Shown: piece after piece, positions 33,993 to 42,654 of the stretch
Numbering within the stretch: the first letter of the stretch is position 1
Layout: the number at the start of each line of letters is the position of its first letter
Source: Carex sylvatica
Taxonomy: Eukaryota; Streptophyta; Magnoliopsida; Poales; Cyperaceae
DNA length: 42,654 bases
Direction: 5' to 3'
Assembly (NCBI GenBank): GCA_964058845.1
Contig: CAXKVR010000351.1
Location: forward strand, 1-42,654
The notes under the pieces: generated by a model
The model's input: the letters and a program-made list of their open reading frames with translations, nothing else
The model's database searches: none
Told to the model about the DNA's origin: nothing
Translations under genes and position numbers: made by a program

Positions 33993-34039
33993 TCTCTCTC
34001 TCTATATATATATATATATGGAGAGAGAGAGAGAGAGAG
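33993..34039. repeat. compound CT/AT/GA microsatellite
   Basis: Runs of CT, then AT, then GA directly connect two MITEs (33544-33992 and 34038-34440). Confidence 0.85.
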
Positions 34040-34440
34040 TTGGACTTCGGTACATTGCAATATATAGTCCCTCTTGTGCATTGAATGGTAAATCGGTAGA
34101 TGCTAAGTCCTAAAGATCGACTCAAACTGTCTAATGTGATATCTATACTGAAACGTGCTTAGAGACCAAATATGACATTTTTCAAAATTTGTTTAATATT
34201 TGTTCATAAATTTTGAAAATCGTTGCTTTTTAATTGTCCAGATTTTTTCAAAAAACAATGACTTTGTACCCATCTTCAAAAATAGTAATAAATTTACAAA
34301 AAATATAAAATTTGGTCTCCATTCACATTTTAATATGTAGAACACGTTGAACACTTCAAATTGAATTTTTGCACTTTGAAACTAGTGATTTTGATTCCAA
34401 TGTACAAGAAAGTCTATACATTATATTGTACCGTAGCTCC
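34038..34440. mobile_element. degenerate hairpin MITE, about 400 bp
   Basis: Imperfect inverse ends (ttcggtacattgcaatatat against acggtacaatataatgtata) and the gagaccaaat / ggtctcc core place it in the same core family, but older and more diverged. Confidence 0.65.
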
Positions 34441-36600
34441 TCTTTTTTTTTATATATATATTTCATCGGATATTAGTAGGGATGAATATTGAGTGTGAAA
34501 ATTAGAACGGTTGAAATTCCATTCACAGGGATGGGATTAATTTGGTAATATTGGATTCTCTAAAAAGGCTGAAGAGGTACCCAAGAATTGGGAATGAGGC
34601 CTTGTAGGACCAATACGACGGGCTTCTCTCAATTTTATCCATAATACCATACGACGCAATCCCTCTCTATAATGGATCATCCATTATGCTAGATGATTGG
34701 GACCTACTTTATTGAGTTTTTTTTGGAATTAAAAACTTTCTTGAAACTTATAGATTGAGACCTACTTTGTTGGAATTAAAATTAATGTTAAATTTAAGAT
34801 TAAGAATATGATTATTTTTTTTGAATTATGTTTGGTAATATAGAATTAGAAGTTTGAATATTATAATATAGAAGTCAGAGTATTAGAAATTAGAAATTAG
34901 AATATTATTTTTTATTTTGTATCTAATTAGTTAATGAGTTTTGATTCAATTAATTATTTAAATCTGATTCACTATCTTTTGTCTCTTTTTGACAAAAATT
35001 CTGAATATGCCCCTGAGCAGACTGCATACCAACTATATTATTGCACCACGGGATCAACTTTTAGTGCATAAAATAAAATTCACTTGTCATGTTAAACAAA
35101 ATACAAACTTGATAAGATGTGAAGGGAAAATGATCAGACATTATGGGAAAAAAAATAAGTTCATGACAATTGAAGTTCTAAAAAAATAAAAAATAAAAAA
35201 AAATAAAATAATACTTAAGAGGAGTAAACTGTCATTGTGTTCACCAAACCAATTGCGTGGTTGCTAATAGCATGGCTATGTACTCCACGAAGATGGCTAT
35301 TTCCAAACAACTAATCACGCAACAGGTCTTTTTTTTTCCACGCTTATAAAGCTTTTTCTTGTAGTGATATATGTGGATAAATTTATTTTACAAAAAAAAA
35401 ATGTCAGTGAAGTTATGATAATTTATAGTGCAGATTGTTCCATACTATAGATAAATATTTATGTTTGCAAAGTCAAAACACATAGGACAAATTTCCAACA
35501 CATTTCCCCCTTCAATATTTATCCTTTTGAATGCAAATTGTTAAGACAAAGGTGTCTTTTTTTTTTCTTTTTTTTCTTTTTTCCGAATTGCTGTATCTAG
35601 TTTTCTAAATTCTCTACAAATAAATTTAACTAGCATTCTCCCTTCCTATAAAAAGGAGATCAGAGCAACACTCTGTATGCTATGAAGATGATTGAAAATG
35701 AGATACCACAGAAAATTAAATTAAGTATTTAATTTTATTTTAAAAAACTAAAAGATTATAATTGCTCTAGCTCCAACATTTTATCATCAAACGAATGTCA
35801 GGACTCAGGACTCAATTTTATAAGTTTGAGCAAAATTGGAGTAACTAAATATTGATTTAAAATTAAAACAATCAACGTTATTAACAAGAAATTAGAAATT
35901 GACTACTTTTTGGAGGTAAGAAATGATTTAATATCCCAATGAACAGAATTCCGTTGATATCATCAATTTCGAAAACAGTATTTTCTTTATCCATTTAAAT
36001 GGGATGATAGTTGATTAATATTCATTCTGCAAATGATTGGTGATCAGTTTTGGTACTTTTGGATTCACTAAAGGCTGCATTTGCATCAATAAGTTGTAAA
36101 TTAGGCCCGTTTTGGCCCAAATACAGCGGGCTCCAAGCTGCTGACTTGCTTAGGCCCAAATACGGTGGACTGTCCTTTTAGATGTAATTGATAAAAGAAA
36201 AAGAACTAATGATACTTCACAGCTCACTTCACAACATAAAAAGAAATTCTAGAAAAAGCATAGACTCATCAATTTTTTTAAAATATATACACAGAGTCAC
36301 AATCAAAATTATAAAATCATACGAAAGTTAATAATTGTGGATGTGGATTATACGATCGCATCCGGAAGTTTCGCTTCAATCATCACAAAAGTCGATGCAA
36401 CATAAACTAATATAATATTAGCGTTATTAATTTTGAATGGTTCGCATTGTTTATATATATACACTTGCGGAAGTATATATACAAGAAGAAAACAAAGTGT
36501 TACAACTATAAGCGGAGCATAATAATTACATGATAGTAGAAGCACGTACAAAAACATTGAAACTTGTGCCTGCAATGTACAAGATTCCTTTAAAATTTGT
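34441..36600. other. gene-free AT-rich stretch
   Basis: At 35353-35366 the sequence tttttcttgtagtg looks like a CACTA 3' terminus. At 35645-35655 tataaaaagga is a good TATA-like site, but only a 17-codon frame follows. At 36100-36175 'gcccaaatac.g.gg.ct' is repeated twice. No gene is supported. Confidence 0.45.
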
Positions 36601-36607
36601 GCTAATA

Positions 36608-36805
36608 TTTAATAGAGGAGAGTTCAATCAGCAATTTTTAAAGTACTTAGTAAATATTAAAAAAAATCAGAAAAATATAAAATATGGTCTGCAAGCATAT
36701 CTCAATATAGAGATTAAATCTAACGGTTCAGATCCACTTTTTAAATTTTGAAAACGAAAAAATAACTTATAAGCATATATTATCATATGCTTATGTGAGT
36801 AGTCA
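36608..36805. mobile_element. solitary MITE right arm (core family)
   Basis: It matches the right half of the element at 33544-33992 (agcaatttttaaagtactta, atggtctgcaagcatatctc, taagcatat..gtagtcaac) with no left partner. Confidence 0.55.
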
Positions 36806-36952
36806 ACTTCGAGATAGAATTTAGAATTTTGTAAATAATTTTTTCTTATCAATATATTTGTTAGTGGTACTTTTAACCACTAACGGTCAGAAAAAATGAT
36901 AGCGCTGGGGATTGCCCGGTCGGTCCAATTTGCGGCATTGCCCGGACCACCC

Positions 36953-37125
36953 GGTTCAGCTGTCCAGTGCAGTCACTGTCGCCAACCAGCTCTCAGTGTC
37001 CGATGCAACAGTGGACAGCATGTGCTCTGCACGTTCAAGAATTGTTGGAGCAGTTTGATCCTGCTCATAACCATCCCTCTGCCTGTAGATTTGAAGCTGC
37101 CCATTTTGAGGGCCAATAAAAGTTT
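36953..37125 (-). pseudogene. GC-rich exon-like segment, unknown protein
   Basis: On the minus strand, after an ataacag acceptor-like site, about 55 codons stay open to a stop: FIGPQNGQLQIYRQRDGYEQ, then DQTAPTILERAEHMLSTVAS and DTESWLATVTALDS. The composition is clearly richer in G+C than the flanks and the residue mix is protein-like. I do not recognise the family. It may be a captured exon. Confidence 0.4.
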
Positions 37126-37267
37126 CTGTTATTTTAACTTTTACTGAATCAAGTCATGCATTCAGTGAAAAGCAATAAGAAAAAGTCAAGTTCACTGAAG
37201 ATTATTTGATAAATTTACCTTTTAAGTTAAATTTTATGATAAATTACTAAGTTATCTATAATTTTAG

Positions 37268-38698
37268 CATGGTTCTGAAAATCGGCCAATTTCAAATTAA
37301 TTCGGCCGAGTCAACTCGGAATCGGACGGGACCGGACTGAGTTTTATCTGAGTCTCGCGCCTTGCGATTTTTTGAGCAAAAATTCGATAAACTGTGCTTG
37401 ACTCGGCCGAGTCATCCGATTTTCCGGCCGAGTCAAGCCAAGTTAGGCTAGTCTTGACCGATCGATTCTCTCTCTGAAGATACAATTTTGCCTTTCCTTT
37501 GCGTGAAAATGAGTTTGTCGGGAATTAAGAAGGGTTTAATTTGGGAAGAAAGAACGAAAGGAGCTGTGGTGGAGGAGATCAGAAAATGGATTCCCTTAAA
37601 TAGACTTGGTCTACTAGTCTGTTAAATATAGATATTGAATATACATATGGTCCATTGTGCACCCGGAGCTACCAAAAGTTATCATGGAGAGATAGGGCTC
37701 TTATAAGGGGCAATTTCATGTATATTCCTCAAAAATTTTAATATTACGTATTTATTCCTCCAAAATTAATAATTACATATTTTTCCTTTAAAATTATAAA
37801 AACTCACATATTTATTCAATCTCACTCTATAACATATAAAATATCTCCGAAACTTATGCTCTTCGTTTTTGTCTCTTTAGTCCGTCTAAGTTCTCTTCTC
37901 TCTAAGGCGCCAAACCTCCTGTCTCTCTCTCCAAACGAAAATGAAAAATTAAAGCAGCGAGGGGCGGCATAAATATGTGAAAGGGGAGGCGACTAAAGAA
38001 AGCGGAGAGAAATCTATGATTTGACGCGTTTGGAGAGAGAGGCGGAAAAGTTTAGCGCCTTACAGAGAAGAGAACTCAGACAGACTAAAGAGATCAAAGG
38101 GGATAATGGTCAATATATTATTAATTAGTATTGTAAAATAAATTTTAAAGTTTTAAAAATATTATTTAATTATTTTTCGAGATATTTGATATGTTATAGA
38201 GTTAGAATGGACAAATATGTGAGTTTGTATAATTTTCAAGGATAAATATGTAATTACTGGTTTTGGAGGGATAAATACGTAATATTAGAACTTTTGAGGG
38301 ATATATATGAAATTCCTCCCTCTTATAACATTTAATAAATAATTTAGAGCTGTCTCTACTTTTCCTGCTCCTCTCCATTTCAGTTGTCATTGGATCCGTC
38401 CATTTCAACAGTTTTTAGCAATTTGTGTATATGCTTTTGAATTAATTTTTCATGCTTTTCACTTTTTATGTTTCTTTTTATTTCTTTATTTTTCTTTTAT
38501 ATATTTAGTTCTTTTTTTCTAATCAAAAGGATTGTATTTACTAATTTTTTTTATTCTTTTAGTACAAAACATGCTTTTGCCAAAAAACTCCGAGTTACCG
38601 ATTCGATTCACCTAATTCTAACCGATTCATCTGATTCTGATTCCACAATCAAGTATCCGATTCTGATTCCGATTCCGATTTCGAGTTTCAGAACCATG
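37268..38698. mobile_element. non-autonomous hAT-like transposon, 1,431 bp
   Basis: The left end CATGGTTCTGAAA is the inverse complement of the right end TTTCAGAACCATG. The 8-bp AATTTTAG flanks both sides exactly (37260-37267 and 38699-38706), the target duplication length of hAT elements. Subterminal regions hold 'cggccgagtcaactcgg' and 'gattctgattcc' short repeats. There is no transposase frame. It is itself interrupted by the MITE at 37707-38319. Confidence 0.85.
37707..38319. mobile_element. Mutator-like hairpin MITE, 613 bp, nested
   Basis: Exact 9-bp duplications CTCTTATAA (37698-37706 and 38320-38328) flank inverse ends aatttcatgtatattcctc / aatttcatatatatccctc. Pairing continues for about 150 bp, then an inner pair (tctttagtccgtctaagttc against ctcagacagactaaagag). 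The 9-bp duplication and long arms fit Mutator-like elements. Confidence 0.85.
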
Positions 38699-38839
38699 AA
38701 TTTTAGTTTATAGTTGCTATTTTGTTGCACTTTTTTTTCATTCCTTCAAAAGTCTAAACTATTTTTTAATATGAACGACGTCTTATGTACTGTCATAATA
38801 AAGTTTTTCCCTTTACCGTCTTTAAAATTAAAAACTCTT

Positions 38840-39090
38840 AAATGACTGCCCCACTAATTTTTGAACTAGTAGTTTATAACGTAATTTACTTTTTATAATA
38901 GCTTAATAAGAGTAAAAATATTATTTCGTCCTTTAAGCTTTCTTTTGCTGCGGAATTTTATACAATTCAGTGGTCTCCACATGTGACAAAATTTATTCCA
39001 AGAGCTTAATTACTATTCTTGTCCTTTGAACTGGTGTGATTTTGATGGCCCACGTTTTGAATGGGGAGGTAAAGAAAATTTTGGCTTATT
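38840..39090. repeat. direct duplicate R3, copy 2
   Basis: Same order and orientation as 22340-22630 ('ggtctccacatgtgacaaaa', 'ttgtcctttgaactg', 'ggcccacgttttgaatgggg'). Confidence 0.75.
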
Positions 39091-40120
39091 AGTTTGTTGA
39101 AAATAAAAAGATCATAAAAATACTAAAAATATGGAAAATTGCAAAAAAAAAAAAAAAACAACCATGTTAAAAAAATTAATCATGTGACGTGAACATAAGG
39201 TGATGTACGTGCCGTAAGGAGGCAATAATGACGTGACTAATTTGACTCAGTAATCTGAAATGTCCTTTAAAATTTAGGATCAGTAGCAACATGACATATG
39301 AAACTGTGTTTTGAACGGGAACCCACTTGTCAGAACTAAGAAGCAAGGAATTAATCAGAATGAAGGGAAGTACAAAGAAGAATTTGATTTTCGTTCCTTG
39401 AAACTATATAAAAGAGGGATTTCAATTTGAAACTATGAAGCTGAAAATGGCACCACATAAATAATGGAAACAAAATAATAAAATTAGTTTTGCGTTTTCC
39501 CTGATACGTATAACATAAGCAACTAGGGTACTCAAAACTACAGAGCTTTAATTACAAACATCATATGCTTCGATCTTAGCCATTTTGTAAATATGAAGAA
39601 ATCAATTTAGAAATTTGATACTCAAAACTACAAATCTTATCAGTACTTTTACTATTCTAGGATCTCGGCGCTAAAAAAGCATGACATACAAAATATTTTG
39701 CAAGGTATGACGATCAATATAAACAATAAACAAGATTTTTTTCTTTTTATTTAAAATCTGCCTATTTAAAAATTTAAAACCATACGATATCATCTTGACA
39801 ATTTCAAACTGAAGAAATTTCAATATACTAAGAGAATTTTATCTTTGAGATAACTATATATTAAGATAAAATAGATGTCGTTGTTGTGCAATCTATTTGA
39901 AACAACACGTAATTAAACAATAAAAATACCAATAGAACAACAAAACATGTTGAATATTGAGCTCATTCTAATAAGTATGAGACAGTAAAATGCATGGTAA
40001 AGCAAAATGATATCCAGATGGAAAAAATGCAGAGGATCGTAATGTATATAATATATAAAAAAACATAGCAGCTCAGCCCCAATCTCACACAGTTCAGAAA
40101 GATATCGGAAATGCATGGCC
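39091..40120. other. gene-free AT-rich stretch
   Basis: It holds an A-run at 39140-39156 and a TATA-like site (actatataaaagagg, about 39404), but no gene. No second exon for the neighbouring DUF674 copy D is found here. Confidence 0.45.
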
Positions 40121-40122
40121 AT

Positions 40123-40153
<31 letters not shown>
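40119..40153. repeat. (CTT)n microsatellite
   Basis: About 11 CTT units. On the minus strand it lies just after the end of recognisable DUF674 coding in copy D and would add a lysine/arginine run. Confidence 0.9.
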
Positions 40154-40181
40154 TTTTGCTTCTTTTCCTTCTGCAGGGCCA

Positions 40182-40761
40182 TTTTTCTTCAAGAAGGCTT
40201 AAATCGGTGCACCCAATTTTGTTGAAAAATGAAATACTCCCCACAGGCATCATAGGAATTATCGATAGATCATCCATTACAGCATAAGTAAAGCCACCTT
40301 TGACATATCCGTCCCTTATGACAGCCTCCTTTGTGATTCCAGGTCCCCCATATGATAATTTCCTATGCAAATTTAAATTGCAGTTGTCGCAATTAATATT
40401 ACCTTGCTCATCCGAATATATATTGCAATTGCATACGTATGCTTTCTCTTTTACAATAGCTGGACTTCTTGAAGATAGAAGAATAGCAAAGTTGGGTGAA
40501 GATTCTAGAAATAACATGGATGAAACAGTCTGCTGCCATTCGAGTTGAAGAAAGGAAGCTATGATCCAGTTGCTGCCAGCTGTGGTACGTGTTGCATAAG
40601 GGAACATAAATTGATTCTTCCTTTAATAGTTCAGCCACTGATCCAATGGGTAGGCGCAAAAGACTGAAGAGAAAATTTACTACATCTTTCCCGACTTCGG
40701 CGAACAACACTTTCTGGGATTTTTTAACAATTACAAGCTTCAGTTCAAACGTGCTGCCCAT
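40182..40761 (-). pseudogene. DUF674-family pseudogene D (frameshift, lost exon 2)
   Basis: The homologous ATG is at 40761 (MGSTFELKLVIVKKSQKVLF..); an upstream in-frame ATG at 40794 lies in the leader compared with the intact copy. The N-terminal half is in one frame to about 40506, where a 2-bp deletion relative to the intact gene shifts the frame. The second half is intact in the new frame: SPNFAILLSSRSPAIVKEKA, GPGITKEAVIRDGYVKGGF, YAVMDDLSIIPMMPVGSISF, DLSLLEEK. After EEK the exon-1 splice region is replaced by GAA repeats and no exon 2 follows. Probably non-functional. Confidence 0.8.
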
Positions 40762-40812
40762 TGTTGGATTGACAGTACGGGTAGTAATGGTCAAATCAAT
40801 TCCAATTTGAAT

Positions 40813-40823
40813 GATACTTATAG
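40813..40823 (-). promoter_or_regulatory. altered TATA box of DUF674 copy D
   Basis: The minus strand reads CTATAAGTATC, at the position of CTATAAATATC in the intact copy, in otherwise conserved leader sequence (caaattg.aattgattt.a). Confidence 0.5.
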
Positions 40824-40849
40824 GAAACAGTAGTAATTGTCAAATTGGG

Positions 40850-41035
40850 ATCTTTTAATGAAGGAAATGACCGTCAGAATTCCTTTCTCTGTTTTCTGAC
40901 GGCTTGGTTACTTCATATTGGAACTTAATTAGCAATTAATTAGCAATGTAACCTTTCGACTTCCATTATCTCGTGAGACTAATACACAAACATATTGTCA
41001 TAAGGGAATAATAAAAAGAGTTGTTAATGCTTGGG
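40850..41035. repeat. upstream repeat U, tandem copy 1
   Basis: Landmarks 'tttaatgaa', 'tctgttttctga', 'cttggttac', 'cttaattagcaatta', 'gcaatgtaacctttcgac', 'gactaatacacaaaca' and 'taataaaaagagttgttaat' repeat at 41365-41590 and 41775-42030. Confidence 0.75.
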
Positions 41036-41364
41036 TGTTGTCCTTTAGAAATCAGCAATAGCGAGTCAGTATTTTATGATTGGAAATTTGTGCCGTTCCT
41101 GTAGCAGGAATGAATTCTGTGGATTGAATTTTGTTATGCATATATGTCAATTGTATATTCCGTTCTTTTTAAAGGAAAAATAAAACATTCTTAGACCCAT
41201 AACTCAATCTATAACAATATGCACTGAAAACAATACATTATCCTCTTTTTCAACATATATATTCAACGAACTTGATTTAAACTAGTTTGAAGATGGATTT
41301 CGCATTTTACAATTAATAAAGGTTATTATTTTTTTCCTTTTCTTTATTTGTCCCTTCTGACCGC

Positions 41365-41595
41365 AAGACTGTCAAGATCTTTAATGAGCACGAACCATTT
41401 CTGTTTTCTGATAGAGAATTCATATGACGGTTTGCTTACCTTCTTATAATCTTATTGTAACTTAATTAACAGTCAATTACCAATGCAACCTTTCAACTGA
41501 CGTCCCCTCGTGTGACTAATACACAAACACTCATACTGTACTCACATGTCTGGAGGCAATAATAATAAAAAGGATTGTTAATTCTTATTTATAGG
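41365..41595. repeat. upstream repeat U, tandem copy 2
   Basis: Collinear with the neighbours. It also has an inverted partner at 28118-28345 upstream of DUF674 fragment B. Confidence 0.75.
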
Positions 41596-41774
41596 AGCCA
41601 GAAGTAAAAGAAAACAAAGGCACAGCACGGACCATCTTAATTAATATTTGTTGGTTTTACTTATTGGGGAATTTATGGACGATTCAGATGTATTTAGCTT
41701 ATTTTATTGTCCAATTAATATCTATTTGAGAAATATTTATAGGATAAACAATAATTAAGTTGTGAAGATATTTT

Positions 41775-42140
41775 AATGAAGAAAATGGCGGTCAGGATTC
41801 GTTTCTCTGTTTTCTGATAGGGCAATACAGATTTTGGAATATATTTATATATGACGGTTTGGTTAACTCTTTCTTATTGGAAACTTAAGTAGCACTTAAT
41901 TAGCAATTCAACCTTTAAAATGTCATCACCTCGTATCTATTCAAAGTTTCAAACAGAGAAGAGATCGAATGCTTTGAAGGCCATCAGTCACAAGTCTCGA
42001 GGGAAATAAAAAGGGATGTTAATTCTTTAGTTCCTGGCCTTGTACTGAGTCGATATAATATTATTCCTCAAATGAAGCTATGCAATTTTTCTGTAGTACA
42101 TTAGGTTTATAATAATTGACATGGTTTCTCAATTAGTATA
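41775..42140. repeat. upstream repeat U, tandem copy 3 with extension
   Basis: 41775-42030 matches the other U copies. 41945-42140 is the inverted partner of 26417-26626. The region 41036-41364 and 41596-41774 between copies is AT-rich and featureless. Confidence 0.7.
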
Positions 42141-42478
42141 TGAAAAAAAATAATATGATTATATTCAAACATCATTACTATCTAAGAAAACATCATTTCT
42201 TTACATCCTCTTTGTTTTTTCTTTGCTGAATTTGATGTTTGCTGCACTCTGTTAAAAACACTAGTGTTGAATTCAAATTCAACTATCCCAACATATCTCT
42301 GAGTTTTCTTAGAAGATAAATGAAGAAAAGTCATCAACAATTCCAAATTTGAAATTTGGACAGTTTTTACTCTAACCACAACCATGCACAACGTTCAAAG
42401 AACAAGGTTTTATCAAAAAAAGATCCAAATTACACATATATAAAGTCCAAAACATTAGTAACCTTAAATTACTCCATT
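42141..42478. other. gene-free stretch
   Basis: AT-rich. A small palindrome (ccaaatttgaaatttgg) lies near 42343-42359. The minus-strand open frame at 42391-42182 has no recognisable domain. Confidence 0.4.
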
Positions 42479-42640
42479 AGATAATACGAGCTTTTACATA
42501 TATAATTAACAAACAATGCCAGACTCTAGGATCAGTGATCAGATCATCAGATCACAGATCAAACTTCATAGATAATACGAACTTTTACATATAATTAATT
42601 ATTAATCTAGAAATCAGATCGTCAGATCCCAGTCTGTTTC
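42479..42640. repeat. imperfect tandem repeat, about 91-bp unit
   Basis: 'agataatacgagcttttaca' (about 42479) and 'agataatacgaacttttaca' (about 42571) start two units, each followed by 'gatcagatc.tcagatc' type sequence. The window ends soon after. Confidence 0.65.
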
Positions 42641-42654
42641 TTCTGCATGGCCTT

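Noticed and set aside
33019..35366. One single CACTA element from cactaca to tgtagtg
   Set aside because: The ends match only in the first seven bases, the flanking trinucleotides differ (ctc and ata) and subterminal motifs on the right do not match those on the left.
35645..35720. Strong TATA-like site followed by an ATG
   Set aside because: The frame is only 17 codons and no exon continuation or duplicate was found.
40300..40548. Plus-strand open frame of 82 codons
   Set aside because: It is the shadow of DUF674 pseudogene D on the other strand.

Overview
The window looks like nuclear DNA of a flowering plant, most likely a eudicot. It is strongly AT-rich and intron-containing, and it carries a CC-NB-ARC-LRR (NLR) immune receptor gene, a small cluster of DUF674-family genes, and many miniature inverted-repeat transposons (MITEs), microsatellites and shuffled segmental duplications. 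I cannot name the species. I see no bacterial-type operons, no CRISPR and no rRNA or tRNA gene.

Two protein-coding genes look intact. The first is an NLR on the minus strand (8312 down to 387). Its four exons join perfectly at three phase-2 introns and give 895 codons plus stop. The third intron is about 4.75 kb and holds two long hairpin MITEs, a third damaged one and a direct segmental duplication. The second is a DUF674-family gene on the plus strand (30816-32029), with two exons, 254 codons and a TATA box 56 bp before the ATG. Three further DUF674 copies (about 26631-27525, 28484-28668 and 40182-40761 minus) are broken by stops, truncation or a frameshift.

The middle, 8.3-28.3 kb, is a mosaic. 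A block of roughly 0.7-0.9 kb recurs at 8.5-9.0, 9.2-9.96, 24.4-25.2, 25.4-25.9 and 27.5-27.8 kb, and in inverted form near 42.1 kb. A second block occurs at 9.93-10.31 kb and again at 18.57-22.19 kb, where it is split by a 2.6 kb insertion. Between 10.1 and 13.7 kb on the minus strand, short exon-like pieces survive. One closely resembles the organellar t6A-tRNA synthase GCP1/OSGEPL (Kae1/TsaD family). Arrays of a short 'gcaacc/ggttgc' motif at 11.09-11.28 and 17.93-18.57 kb suggest the ends of a gene-fragment-carrying DNA transposon, but I could not find clean termini.

The right third (32-39 kb) is a transposon graveyard. It has five or more long-hairpin MITEs sitting in TA/CT microsatellites, a CACTA-type 5' end, and a clean nested pair: a 1,431 bp hAT-like element (37268-38698, perfect 8-bp target duplication) containing a 613 bp Mutator-like hairpin MITE (37707-38319, perfect 9-bp target duplication). 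The segment 40.85-42.03 kb holds three diverged tandem copies of the region upstream of the minus-strand DUF674 pseudogene. Inverted copies of the same region lie upstream of the DUF674 pseudogenes at 26.6 and 28.5 kb.

I found no convincing new multi-gene system. The most informative signals are the intact NLR with its transposon-loaded intron, the microsatellite-associated modular MITE family, the nested transposons with exact target duplications, and the conserved exon-like fragments of unknown origin.
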